Shown here piece after piece: positions 31,069-41,829 of a stretch of 64,000 nt of DNA (positions within the stretch are counted from its first letter, which is position 1; each line of letters opens with the position of its first letter). The notes beneath the pieces were generated by a model. The model was not told the origin of the DNA. It worked only from the letters and a program-made list of their open reading frames with translations, and ran no database searches. The translations under genes and the position numbers were made by a program. Origin of the DNA: Phragmites australis (taxonomy: Eukaryota > Streptophyta > Magnoliopsida > Poales > Poaceae); contig NC_084927.1 of NCBI RefSeq assembly GCF_958298935.1, forward strand, positions 12,986,001 through 13,050,000. The letters run 5' to 3'.

Positions 31069-33279
31069 ATGTCGCTTAGACTCTTGGCCGAAGTGAGTCC
31101 TCAGGACTTGCTCGTAGCTCTTTCCGAGCTCCAAAACCACCTGCTCGGTTACGTTAAGTCCATGGCGCTCAAGTGCGCCGTGGATCTCGGCATCCCAGAC
31201 GCCATCCACCGCCGTGGTGGTGCCGCCACCCTCGCCAACATCGCGACAGACACTGCCGTACATCCGGCCAAGGTGCCCGACCTCCAGCGCGTGATGGAAC
31301 TGCTCAGCACTTCCGGCATCTTCAGCACCACTGCCGGAGAAGACAGCGGTGAATCCGGTGCCGTCGTGTACGGGCTAACCACGGCGTGCCGCTTCCTCGT
31401 CGGCTGGCGCAACCTGTCCCCTATTGTGCCGTTCTTCGTGAGCCCTCTCATCGTCTCCTCCTTCTTCAGCATGGGCGACTGGTTCAGGAGCGAGCCGGCG
31501 GCCGCCGGGTCCCTCTTCGAGCTCGCACACGGCTGCTCCCAGTGGGAGATGGCGAGCAAGGATGCCGCGTTGAACAGCGTCCTGAACGACTCCATGGTCG
31601 CTGATAGCGAGCTCTTCCTCGAGGTCATTATTTTGGACAAGGGCCGCATCTTTCGCGGGCTGAGCTCGCTGGTCGACGTCGGCGGCGGCAATGGTGCTGG
31701 CACGCAGGTCATCGCGAGGGCGTTCCCACGCATCAAATGCACCGTGCTGGACCTTCCTCACGTGGTAGGCCAGGTCACCGCTGGTGACGGCAAACTGCAT
31801 TTCATCGCCGGCGACATGTTTGAGTCCATTCCACCTGCAGATGCTGTCTTACTCAAGGTATCAATATCACTAATTGCATACTTACTCCCTCAAAACACGT
31901 GGTTTTGGTCATCAACTATGTCCAAAATGAAACATTGTTTCCATTTAATATGTTTATAAACGGTAATAAAATTATATTATAATAAAAGCACCTTTTGAGC
32001 TATAATCTATGTATATGATTTTTAATGTATTAAATCTATGTATATTATAATGAAAGCACCATGCTCGACCATATATATACCGCTACTTAATGACATGATA
32101 CAGCTACCAAACCTCATTTGTTGCATTAAATTAGGGGTAAAAGGTAAAAATGTCATAAGAACTAAGCTCTTATTTTCCTCCTGAACAAATATTGTGAAAT
32201 GAGGGTCCCGAACTGAACAAATATTGTGAAACAAAGGGAGTAATTCTCATACAAAATTAGTATGCACATGGGGAAAAAAATAACTGGAAAAGAGCCACAA
32301 GTATTGCATATAATTAATACAGTTAAAATATGATCATATGCTAGTTCGTTGAAACAAAATGGCAGATCACAGTTGACTATAAATATAGTATTAAGGTTAC
32401 GTGACACTCGTGGGACAACAAATTGAGGAGAGGCGGCGCAACGTGGGACGAGAAAAATATAGTATTAATCAAACTTAGTACAAAGTATATAGGAATGATA
32501 CATGTGTGATGATCACATTTTTTGTTGTCAACATACTCTAAGTCCTCACAATTTTTTAACATACAATTTAGTATTTTAAGGGTTTTTTTAACTGAGAAGT
32601 AAGAACAACCACAAATCCATACATACGATTAGTACTCAGTTGCATTAGTTTCAGTTATCAATCCTGGTTGACTGAATGAACACTCGTCTTACATATATAT
32701 TAGTTGGAACAGTCTAATTATTAAATATTTAGTGTAAAGGGGTTTAATTAAATAAAATAAAATATTGGAGGGGCACAAATTGACTGAATTAGATGTGACG
32801 GACTTCAATACGCACATAAATATTTCAAGGGGGAACAATCAACAAATTAGACTTTGGGAGCTTGATTGGATACTGAAATTGTTTAGGGCTTCTACCGCAA
32901 TTTTTCTTTTTTTTTCCTTTCATTAAATTGTTTCTTTTTATTCTTCCTTCAAATGGTTTCTCCATATCTGTTTTAGAACATTTTGCATGAATGGGGTGAT
33001 GATGATTGCGTCAAGATACTTAGACGTTGCAAGGAAGCTATCCCTGCTAGAAGTGCTGGAGGAAAGGTTATAATCATAGAGATGGTGAGAGGTTCAGCTC
33101 TGGGAGATAGCAGAATCAGCGAGATGGAAGCCTTACAGAACATGTTCATGATGTATGTCAACGGGGTGGAACGAGGCGAAAATGAGTGGAAAAAGATCTT
33201 TTCTGATGCTGGATTCAGCGATGATTACAAAATCATGCCGATATTGGGTCCCCTTTCAGTAATTGAGATCTACCCATGA
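31069..33279 (+). CDS. O-methyltransferase, ZRP4/COMT-like, two exons
   Basis: Exon 1 is 31069-31857 and exon 2 is 32977-33279, joined across a 1,119-bp GT-AG intron (AAG then GTATCA; TTTTAG then AAC). The protein has 363 residues, the family's normal size, with no stop or frameshift. It moves a methyl group from S-adenosylmethionine to a hydroxyl of a small phenolic or related substrate in the cytosol. Residues 1-110 form the dimerisation domain. The SAM-binding motif LVDVGGGNGAG starts near 201, and GDMFESIPPADAVLLK ends exon 1. Candidate catalytic residues are His267 (ILHEW), Glu298 (IIEMV) and Glu328 (VERGE), matching the His-Glu-Glu set of plant COMT-type enzymes. ATG 31069 is chosen because the frame upstream offers no ATG. 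It is closest to maize ZRP4-like enzymes from memory; the substrate cannot be told. It is the only apparently intact host gene in the window. Confidence 0.93.
31880..32245. mobile_element. Stowaway-like MITE in the O-methyltransferase intron
   Basis: It begins TACTCCCTC and ends AAGGGAGTA, typical Stowaway ends at a TA target, about 360 bp. A 17-bp stretch GAACAAATATTGTGAAA is repeated twice near the right end (about 32184 and 32216). It is AT-rich with no coding capacity. Confidence 0.65.
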
Positions 33280-33314
33280 ATGCTCGGTGAACTATATACC
33301 GTACAATAGCTGAC

Positions 33315-33320
33315 AATAAA
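33315..33320 (+). terminator. Polyadenylation-like signal of the O-methyltransferase gene
   Basis: AATAAA 36 nt downstream of the stop codon. Confidence 0.5.
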
Positions 33321-35028
33321 TTACACATACCTGAACTCCAATTTTCATTTGTATGTGCGTCTCAAGTGAACTCTACGTGTTGTCAATAAGCAGGCTACCT
33401 CGTTAACATGCTTCTGTTGTCATGTTTTTTCTCTGGCGGTAGTAAAAATATGATATCTGTGTGAGCCCATCGGGGATAGTTGTTTCCGGAATTTGGAACT
33501 GTATTTTATGAAACTATATATATCATGTTATGATGACTTGGTTTTATTTCTCCAAACCATAAAACATTTTCTTTTGATGGTATTTTGAAAATTGTTGTTG
33601 CTTTATTCTATCTAGCTAGTGTTGTTTCATAGCACGTTTCAGCAACTGTTTTATTGAATTAATTCCAGAAATAAACGCTAATACAAAGGCATAATTGCTG
33701 AATAGCAATATCACATACAAACATGAGCATTTTAACAATAGACATGTATGACCATAATCTACTCATGTTCACTAGGATATTAAGCATGGCAATTGACATA
33801 AAGAGGTGATATACCACATGAATCAAATTAGCAAGTGTTAAAACATATATGTTTCTCAATACGGGTTAGATCCTGTTTGTGATAGCTTTTCAACTGAGGA
33901 GCTTTTCTGATAAACTAGTTTTTATGAGAAACAACTATCTGGAGAATCTGCTGGCTAGAGCAGCTCACCGTTTGGCAACCCTGATTTTTTAGAGAGATTG
34001 TTCACTGAGTGTGTAATGACTAATATGCCCCTGTAGTATGATGACTTCGTCTATTTACTGATTAAATATGTATGGTTGTTTTCATTTATTTTTTACTTTT
34101 CTAAACCAAGGCTATTTATTTTTTATAAGAAAAACTCATGGACAAATGAGAATTTTTACTCTTACTTTTTGACAGTAACACAAGCCATTTGTTCTTGAGA
34201 AACAGGAACATTGCACTTCAATACTACTAGAGGGAACTTCACAATATTGAGATTTTTTTTACAAAATATCGAAACAATGAACACAACAATGGAGTGAAAA
34301 CTTGAGGGTGTCGGTAAGATTGAAGTGGCCGAAAACAAGCCATGAACTAAGAGCTGTTCATTCATGTTGACCATTGATTTGCTACAAGTCATTGAAGTTC
34401 GTAACACCTCTGAAGTGCAAGAACAAATATTTATGTCAACAGCCCAATCCTAGGTCTGAATTTTTGTCCACATGAATAATCCAGGAAGAAAATGCATCAT
34501 CAAGGACAAATACATGCTATTGTCATGTCATGTAACAATATATTCAGAAAAATTGCAGACAGCATGTTCAGAGAAAACATGTGGTATTTGTGCTTCTGAC
34601 CAGACAGAACTTATTCAGCACCTCTGTTAAGATAGCCCTCTAACAATACCATTTCTTGACAAAATTTTGAGAGTTCGAATTACATTGAGGATGAAATGGG
34701 AGCAAGATATGAACTGCAAGCTCAGTTCCTGGACGGGCAGCAGAGATGAGCTCTGTTAAGATAGCCCTCTAACAATTCCACTTTGGGTTCCGTCTATGCA
34801 CCATTTTCTTCAGTGGATATAATTGTCCAAGCTGCCCCAATCACACAGCTTCTCAATAGCACCGGTTTCCAATTTTTCCACAGCAATCACCATACACCTA
34901 ACTGATCAGCCAAGCATCTTCCATTGCACACTTTGTGAATTGATTCATACATTAGGATGACGTCCTTGGTGCTGCATAAAGCAAAGCAGTAATATTAGTA
35001 TTTAGTACTTATGTAATATCATATAAGT
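33321..35028. other. Intergenic DNA between the O-methyltransferase and Aux/IAA fragment
   Basis: AT-rich with no coding exon. 33868-34000 (GATCCTGTTTGTGATAGC, GAGCTTTTCTGATAAAC) resembles hAT-type MITEs, but a right end was not found. CTGTTAAGATAGCCCTCTAA occurs twice (about 34624 and 34752). Confidence 0.45.
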
Positions 35029-35583
35029 TTATGGCCACTTGTAGCTAGGACCTGGATTTGGGTTCTTACATTGGTTGACGGCCTCAGAGCTCTGCATGAG
35101 ATGGATCCGCTTGCACAAGTCCACGAACATCCTGCGTTGCTGTGAATCCGATCAGGTTAGCATGTTTTCTAATGTTCTATGCCAACGGAGATCCTCAAGA
35201 ACCAAATAGTAACTAGCAAGAAGAAGGGAGATAGGTTAATTACTTGAAGGGGATGGGGACGTCCCCAACGAGCATCCAATTACCGTCCTTATCCTCATAG
35301 TTGGGCACGACGCCGGTGGTGGAGTCCACAAGCCTGCAAACCCAGTGGACACCAGCGCCGCAAATGGCGAGGTTGGAGGTGAATATGCCATGGAGCAGGG
35401 CCGCGTAAACGTCGTGCGCCGCGAGGTTCACCTTGGGCATGTACAGCGCGCCGTCCATAGCAACCTTCATGAGCTTGCACCCGGAACTCGCTTGTGCGGA
35501 CGGTATGCACGCACGATTGATGAGGTCGCCAAAGGATCCGTTGATCAGGGGAGCATCCATCACCATAATAGAAGGTTTATCTA
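35029..35583 (-). pseudogene. Aux/IAA gene fragment (domains III and IV), 5'-truncated
   Basis: Minus-strand exons at about 35583-35244 and 35131-35029, with donor TTCAA then GTAATT and acceptor ACGCAG; the join stays in frame. The first exon carries domain III (KLMKVAMDGALYMPKVNLAA, the basic Lys of the PB1 face kept) and the start of domain IV with the acidic motif YEDKDGNWMLVGDVP. The second continues MFVDLCKRIHLMQSSEAVN. Aux/IAA proteins are nuclear repressors of auxin response. Domain I (EAR) and domain II (degron GWPPV) are missing, and the homology ends at about 35575 where unrelated repeat DNA begins. A short frame reaches an ATG upstream, so a small PB1-only protein is possible, but I favour a truncated gene fragment. 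A retained intron rules out a retrocopy. Confidence 0.82.
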
Positions 35584-35883
35584 GTCCTAAGTGTGGTATT
35601 TTAAATAATAGCAATACCTATGGACTAACAATTGTATTGAGAAATGTTAGTAGAAAGTTCCATAAGTGATGCATAGAGGATTAAGTATGAATTCATTATA
35701 ATGTCATATGATTAAGAGATATGCGTCAAGATGAATGAGCCTTAGGTGATGCTCGGGTAATTGGTGATAATACCTATGAACTAATAATTATATTGAGAAT
35801 TGTTAGTAGATTGTTTCATAGGAGATGCATAAGTGATAAAGTATGAGCTCCTTGAGGAATACCATGAGATCAAAGAAATACAT
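35584..35883. mobile_element. LTR-like repeat fragment, left part
   Basis: Non-coding DNA with two copies of a segment containing ATACCTATG(A/G)ACTAA followed by TATTGAGAA-TGTTAGTAGA (about 35610-35650 and 35770-35810). It is interrupted by the Ty3 element at the TACAT duplication and continues at 46855. Confidence 0.5.
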
Positions 35884-37002
35884 TGTCGGTGGGTGAACAC
35901 CGCAAGCGGGGATCCTGAGGGACCCCCTTTGAGATTCAGCCGAAGGCTGATTCTGGATCTACCTCGTACGTGGATTTAATGTGAATGTGTGAGATCTAGG
36001 TGGGACGGATGATCGTCGGCTAGTAGGAGTAATGCTCAAGGGATTTTAGACAGGTTCGGGCCGCACGGAGCGTAATACCCTACTCATGTGTGTCTGATGT
36101 GCTATTAATGCTCTTGAAATGCATTTCTCTGGATCCCTGTGTTACAAGCTTTTTTGCCTAAGCCTTGAGCTTCATCTGAACTTCTTGCTTCTATTTGCCC
36201 GTCTTTCTACGAAGTGTTCCCCCCCTTTTATCCTACCGGGGGGAGGCTCGACGTGCCCAAATCAGGGGCACCAGTTTCCATAAGCCATAAATGGAAAGCA
36301 ACCATTATGGGTCTACAATTTGATGTTATAGGGGTTAAAAATGCGCCCTTCGGCTGGTCCCGTCGCTCATTATGCCCAACTTTAGCAGGTGCAGGGGGGC
36401 CCACCGGGTAACCGCTGAATATCCCTGCATGCCCGTCCGGTCAGAGCAGATCTGACACGGTCTGACGCGGCAGGGTGGCAGGCGATACGCCTCCAGCCCA
36501 ACGACGATATCTTCAAGCTGTTTCCTTTATAGGCCTTGCAGGGTGACGTGCGATGGGACTCATCGCATTAAATGTCCCTACGCCTTCCTGCCGGGCGGTG
36601 ACAGGGACTGACGTACTTAGTATGACAGGCGTGGGGGGCGTGGTTGGATGTGATAGGCCATGCTCCCTCTTAAATGCAGCATCGGGCCTCCCACCGATTG
36701 ACACCTCACTGTGGAGCCCTTGTGGGGTCCACCGGCAAGGGGCTTCTCAGGTCCTCAGGGAACTCCGGGTACTCGGGGGCCAACTATTCCTGGCCCCGAG
36801 CACCCTCTTCCAATCTTGGCTTTTCTCGGGTCCTCGGGGAACTCCGAGTACTCAGGGGCCAACTATTCATGGCCCCGAGCTCCCCTCCCGGAACTGTCTC
36901 TTCTCGGCTCTCGGGGAAATGGTCCCCGAGGGATGGTGCCACGTGGCATTGTGTTGTCCTGGCCTCGGGACTTGAGAACCCCTGGTTTCCATGTCACCGA
37001 CA
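35884..37002 (-). repeat. 3' LTR of the Tat-type element (1,119 bp)
   Basis: Matches 45578-46854 apart from substitutions and two fewer copies of a tandem unit of about 79 bp (two here, 36741-36900). Confidence 0.93.
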
Positions 37003-37466
37003 GCAGCCCCGGGCCCATCGGCAGGTGATGGCCCAGAGACTGCGGATGGGGCCCTATTTCTTCGAGGCCGATCACAACATTGGTGCCACATGGCTTTCTG
37101 TCACTAGGTGCTGAAATCTTTGCAGGCCTTGTAGCTTTTTGGCCTAGGCTCTTGGTATATCTCAAGGAGGAAACCGAAAGGGCGCGTGCCCTTCCGACTT
37201 TTGAGGGAAGTGATGATGAGGCAGGAGGCGCGCTTGGTAACCGTGCGGATCGAGGGAGATGCGCCTCACATATTGCGCCGAGGAATGAGGCGTTTGAACT
37301 CCCTACGATAGAAAAGGAGAGGGGTAATGAACCGTTACCCCCCCCCCACGCCATTCTTGCAGGTGCCATGTTTTGCCTTTGTGTCCCTTGCGCATTGGGA
37401 GCCTTCTCTCCAGCCCTCAGTGCACCTTGTTTCTAGTCTCCTCGAGCGCCCTTCCCACCCCCAAAA

Positions 37467-40152
37467 ATGCCGAGGGCAGCTAGTGGCCGTCGGGATGCGT
37501 CGAGCGCCAGCAGCGTCCTGCCGAGGTCCCGCCTCATGAACGATGAGGGGGTGGAGAAGGTCCGGAAGCTGATGGTCCCAGCTGGCCAGCGGGGAGCGTC
37601 GGTGGTGACGCCGGCCAGCTAACCGCCCGCCCCGCGCAGGCCCAGGCAGATCGTGATCTTCGTCTCCTTCGTCGCCACCGGCCTGGTGCCGCCCTTTTCG
37701 GCGTTTCTTCTACAAGTGCTGGACACCTTCGGCGTCCAGCGGGCCCATCTGAGTCCAAACTCAGTGGTCATCCTGGTGGTCTTCGCCCACCTCTGCGAGA
37801 TGTTCGTGGGGGTGCTGCCATCGGTCGTGCTCTTTCGGCATTTCTTCATCCTTTGAGCGGCTGGGAAGAAGAAGGGGTCGGACGAGGTAGACGTCGTGGG
37901 CTACTGCAACTTCCGCCTACGGGAGGGACTCGACGACGCCTACATCCCACAGGTGTTACATGGTAAGTGGGACGACTGGAGCCGGGACTGGGTTTACGTC
38001 GACGTCAGTCCCCACGACCGCCTCTCGCTGCCCCGATCGCCGGTGGAGCCCGACAAGCCAATCATGGAAGCCGCCACTGCGGAGGATGCGCGCCTGTGCC
38101 CGGTCCTAAACTGCATTGAAGACCTGCGCCGGGCAGGGCTTACCTCACTCATGGGCGGACTCTGCACATCCTTGGGGCGGACGATAATGGAGGGCGGGGC
38201 GCCACCGCCAACGACAGCAGGCCGCTAACCCGGGGTGATAAGGGGAAGCGTCCCCGGGTGTATATCCCTCAACCGTCCTCATCCTCGTTGTCGTCGTCAC
38301 CTCCGCGATCCCCGCACCGAGGACCCTGGCCAACGGCTGGCGGCGCGACAGCTGGTGGCCGAACTGGCCAATCTTCGGGAGCAGACTCCGGGGCGGATGT
38401 TGGGACCAGCTCACAACAGCACGAGGGCCAGAGCTCTCCCACGAAAAGGAGGAGGCCGGAGCCTGGGCTAGAGCCCAGGCCACAGGACCCAGAGTTCTGG
38501 ATTCCGTAGTCCCGATGGTAGTACTGCGGGCCCAAAACCATGTAAGCCCCTTTTTCTTCCTCGAGCTCATTCTGCCTGTGTATGTTTTGGCTGGGGGTTA
38601 ACCTTCTTTCGTTCTAGGGCGCCCAAGGACCCTGCAGGAGGCCGGACGTTCCCAGAGCAGCCGAGGCCTTCCCCTGCCCCTGAGCTGAGAGTCTCGACTG
38701 ACTCTAAGTCGAGAGCCCTGGCCGGCTTTGAGCCGAGGGCCCCGATCTGCCCTGCCCAGAGCCCTCCAATGGAGGAGTAACCAGCTGCAGGGGAGATTAT
38801 CGCGACAAGGGTGGCGCCGGCACGACAGCCGTCGGGGTCCCCGAGCGCCTCTGCTGAGAGGGCTCGTAGGGGACCCAGCCCCCGGCCATCCCCTGGCCAG
38901 GCCCCGGAACCCCTCCCCGAGGTGCTGGGAAGCGCCCGGGAGGTCACCGGGCGGCTCGAGGCAGCCGTTGCGGCGGATCCAGACGAGCTCGAGAAAGAGC
39001 ACTGCCCTAGTCGACAAAAGGGGCCGGCTGGAGGAGGTCTGCAAGTTGCTGGAGACCCACGTGGCCACGGCTCGCTCGGCCTATGAAAGGTCCATGCAAG
39101 AGCTAGCCATGGAGCGGGAGGCACTAGAGGAGGCCTGTGACGAGGTCGTCGCCGCACAGGAGAATGCCGACCGCTTGGAACGGCTCACAACGAAGCGCGA
39201 CCAAGCATCAAGGAGGCGCGCTGCCGAGCTGGCCGCTCGCAAGGAGCAACTTGCCCGGCGCGAGCAGCAGGTTGCTTCACGAGAGGAGGCGGCCAGCGAG
39301 AGGGAGGAGGCCATGCGGTTTGCACAGGCGGACCTCTGCCGCCAGAACGATGATCTTGAGCACGGACGCGCCGACCTGCTCCACCGGGAGGAGCAGGTCG
39401 CTCTGCGTGAGATGGAGGCTGACTTGGCATCGTCAGCGCTTGCCGCCTGGGAGGAGCAGGTCGCACGACGTGAGGTGGATGCCGATTTGGCGTCGTCAGC
39501 ACTCACCGCCCGGGAGGAGCATGTTGCCAACCAGGAGGTCGACTTAACCGCCCGAGAGCAGGCTATGAAGGCCCGGGCCGAGCAACTGGAGCAGACCCGG
39601 ATTGAGGCGGCTGCCCGACTCGAGCAAGTACGGGCCGCGAAGGGTGTCCCTGCCATCACCACCGACAGCAGCAGTCTCGAGACTCGACTGAAGAACGCCG
39701 AGGAGGAGCTTGATACCGTCTTTCAAGAGTGGATAAATGTAAAGCTGATGATGTGGGATATCCTTCGGCAGGCGCGGGACTTCGTGGAGGCAGCCGGGCT
39801 CAGGTGTGTGTCTGTGGGTTCCCAGGGGCTGGAAATGGAAACAATAGGCCATCTCGCCTTGGGGTTCTCCGAGATTGCCCGGCGCCTCAACGCTCTCTCT
39901 GCCGTTGTACAGGAGCTGGCGACTCGGGAGGAGTGTGCGCTGGCCCAAAGTGTGGCCGAGCACATTCTCGCTAGCTACAGCAGCCGAGACCCTGCCTTCC
40001 CACTGGAGCCAGCTCGGCAGGGTGTGGTTGAGGTAGAGGAAGCTGCCGCCCTGGCGGCCGTCCGTGACGTCGCCACAGTGGTGGCGGAATCTTTTTTGCG
40101 GGAGCCTGGCCCGAGCAGTGACAGCAGCAGGAAAGCGTGCCCTCCTCCTTAG
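37467..40152 (+). pseudogene. Antisense gene of the Tat-type element (putative gypsy-type transposon protein)
   Basis: Opposite to gag-pol. From ATG 37467 one frame runs to 38228 with two stops (TAA 37620-37622; TGA 37854-37856). Around them lies the segment VIFVSFVATGLVPPFSAFL, LDTFGVQRAHLSPNSVV, FAHLCEMFVGVLPS and YIPQVLHGKWDDWSRDWVYV, typical of the putative gypsy-type transposon domain (Transposase_28). An intron fits at about 38542-38618 (ACCAT then GTAAGC; GTTCTAG). A long second part (to 40152) is a coiled coil with repeated AREEQVARREVDADLASSAL-like heptads, then a globular tail with LRQARDFVEAAGL. Such proteins are usual in this lineage, and their role is unknown. The stops mean that it is not functional. 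Confidence 0.8.
39400..39560 (+). repeat. In-frame tandem repeat in the coiled coil
   Basis: Three imperfect units of about 66 bp encoding (M/V)(E/D)ADLASSAL-A-EEQV. The frame is kept between units. Confidence 0.75.
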
Positions 40153-41829
40153 CCTGTAAAAAGTTAGGGTTTTGTTCTTTTTGAATGTTGTAAATATGGG
40201 AGTGATTCCCTCCTGAATGGTTCCTTCTAGTGTAATAGAAGCCATCCTTGGAATCGAACTCCATTCTGTGCTTGTTCTTGATGTTATTTGTTCTGATGTC
40301 CCAGGAGGCAGTAGCCAGGCTGAGCACCGGTAGTTCACCCTTGGGGACAAGGTTGCCCCAGCCACCCGTGTTCGAGTAGTGTGACCACCCGAGCGTCCAG
40401 CCCCCGAGCCCTCGCGAGTGCGCGGCAGCTGAGTCAAAGAGACGCAGACAGACACAAACTTCTTTGCTCGGGAAACAAGTCCACCTTGCATAGTACATGC
40501 CACGACCAGTGAACGCTTTTCGCCCTGCGACCTCTCAAACAAATAGGACGGAGACGCGTGCAGGCGGAAATGCAACTAAGAGTCCCCACGATTCGGTGGT
40601 GTCCGGGGTAGGACTAACCAGGCCGAGCACCAATAGCCCGCCCCTGGGGTCTAAGCGGTCCCGACCACTCATGTTCGACCGGTAGGATTACCCGAGAACC
40701 CCAAAGGCTCCGTAGTGCTCAGGGTACTGCCAAGCCGGCTGGGCACCACTTCCATCATAAAGGACCTAGGTCAGCTATCGCCGCCTATACGGTACACCGA
40801 CTACTGTTTGTTTTTGTCATTCCGGAAAAGCGAACACAAGAGCGGGGTTTTGCGCGCGAGGAGACTGCCTCACCGAACAGATTAGCATACGAGGGTCCCG
40901 AGGGTAACTCGGGAACAATAGTTTATTGCGTATGTATGAAAGGAAATTTATATGACTTCAGTGACTCACCGAGTCGGCATTAGCCTTCCGGCCGACCAGG
41001 CTAGGAAAGAGTAGATGTCCTGAGCTCGGGGCGCCCAAGAAGCCCCGAGGACATCCTTTTCGCACCTGAGCACTGGAAACCCGGTAATGGAACCAGGGGC
41101 TAGGCCGTCCCGACCACTCATATCCGAGGAGTAGGATTACCCGAAAACCCTAGGCATTGAGGCCCTTGTGGTCGGGCTGCTTGGTTCTCGAGCATTTATC
41201 TATAAGCTTAAAATAGGCAAAGATTCTTTGCTTGGTGCGCTCTGTCAGTGCGGTACTTATTATAGCTTGCTCTCATTTTTGACCCGAGACCTCTCGAATG
41301 CCTAGACCGGTGGAGTGTACAGACAGAGACATGACCAGGAGGTCCAATGGTTCGGTGGTGCCCGGGGTAGGTCTGACCAGGCCGAGAACCGACAGCCCGC
41401 CCCTGGGGTCTAGGCAGTCTCGATTACTTATGTTCGAGAGGTAGGATTTCCCGAGAACCCTAGAGGCTCGGTAGTGCTCGGGGTACTACCATGCAGCCTG
41501 GCACTACAGCCTACCACGACAAACTTATGTCAGCAATCACTGCCCGTGGGGCATACCAACCGGGATCCATTTTTATCAGCGGGAAAAATGAGAGAGCATG
41601 TTTTTCTCGCACAGATTGAGCATCTCACCAAGCAGATTAAACATATGGATTACAGAAGAAAAAACTCGGAATAAGAGTAATATGGGCGTATATCGATGAT
41701 TTGTACAGAAGTGATGAAAATAAATAGCAAGTGCTAACTTACTTGGTTGATGGCAGCTGTCGGCCAATTCAGGCAGGGGGAAGGCCACTGTCCTGGTTGG
41801 CCCGAGCACAAACACGCCCACCTATGAAT
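40153..41829. repeat. Spacer between antisense gene and pol, with dispersed repeats
   Basis: Non-coding. A block of about 200 bp (TTCGGTGGTG-CCGGGGTAGG, GCCCGCCCCTGGGGTCTA, then CCCGAGAACC and GGCTC-GTAGTGCTC) occurs at about 40560-40760 and 41317-41520, with partial copies near 40310-40400 and 41083-41160. Confidence 0.65.
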
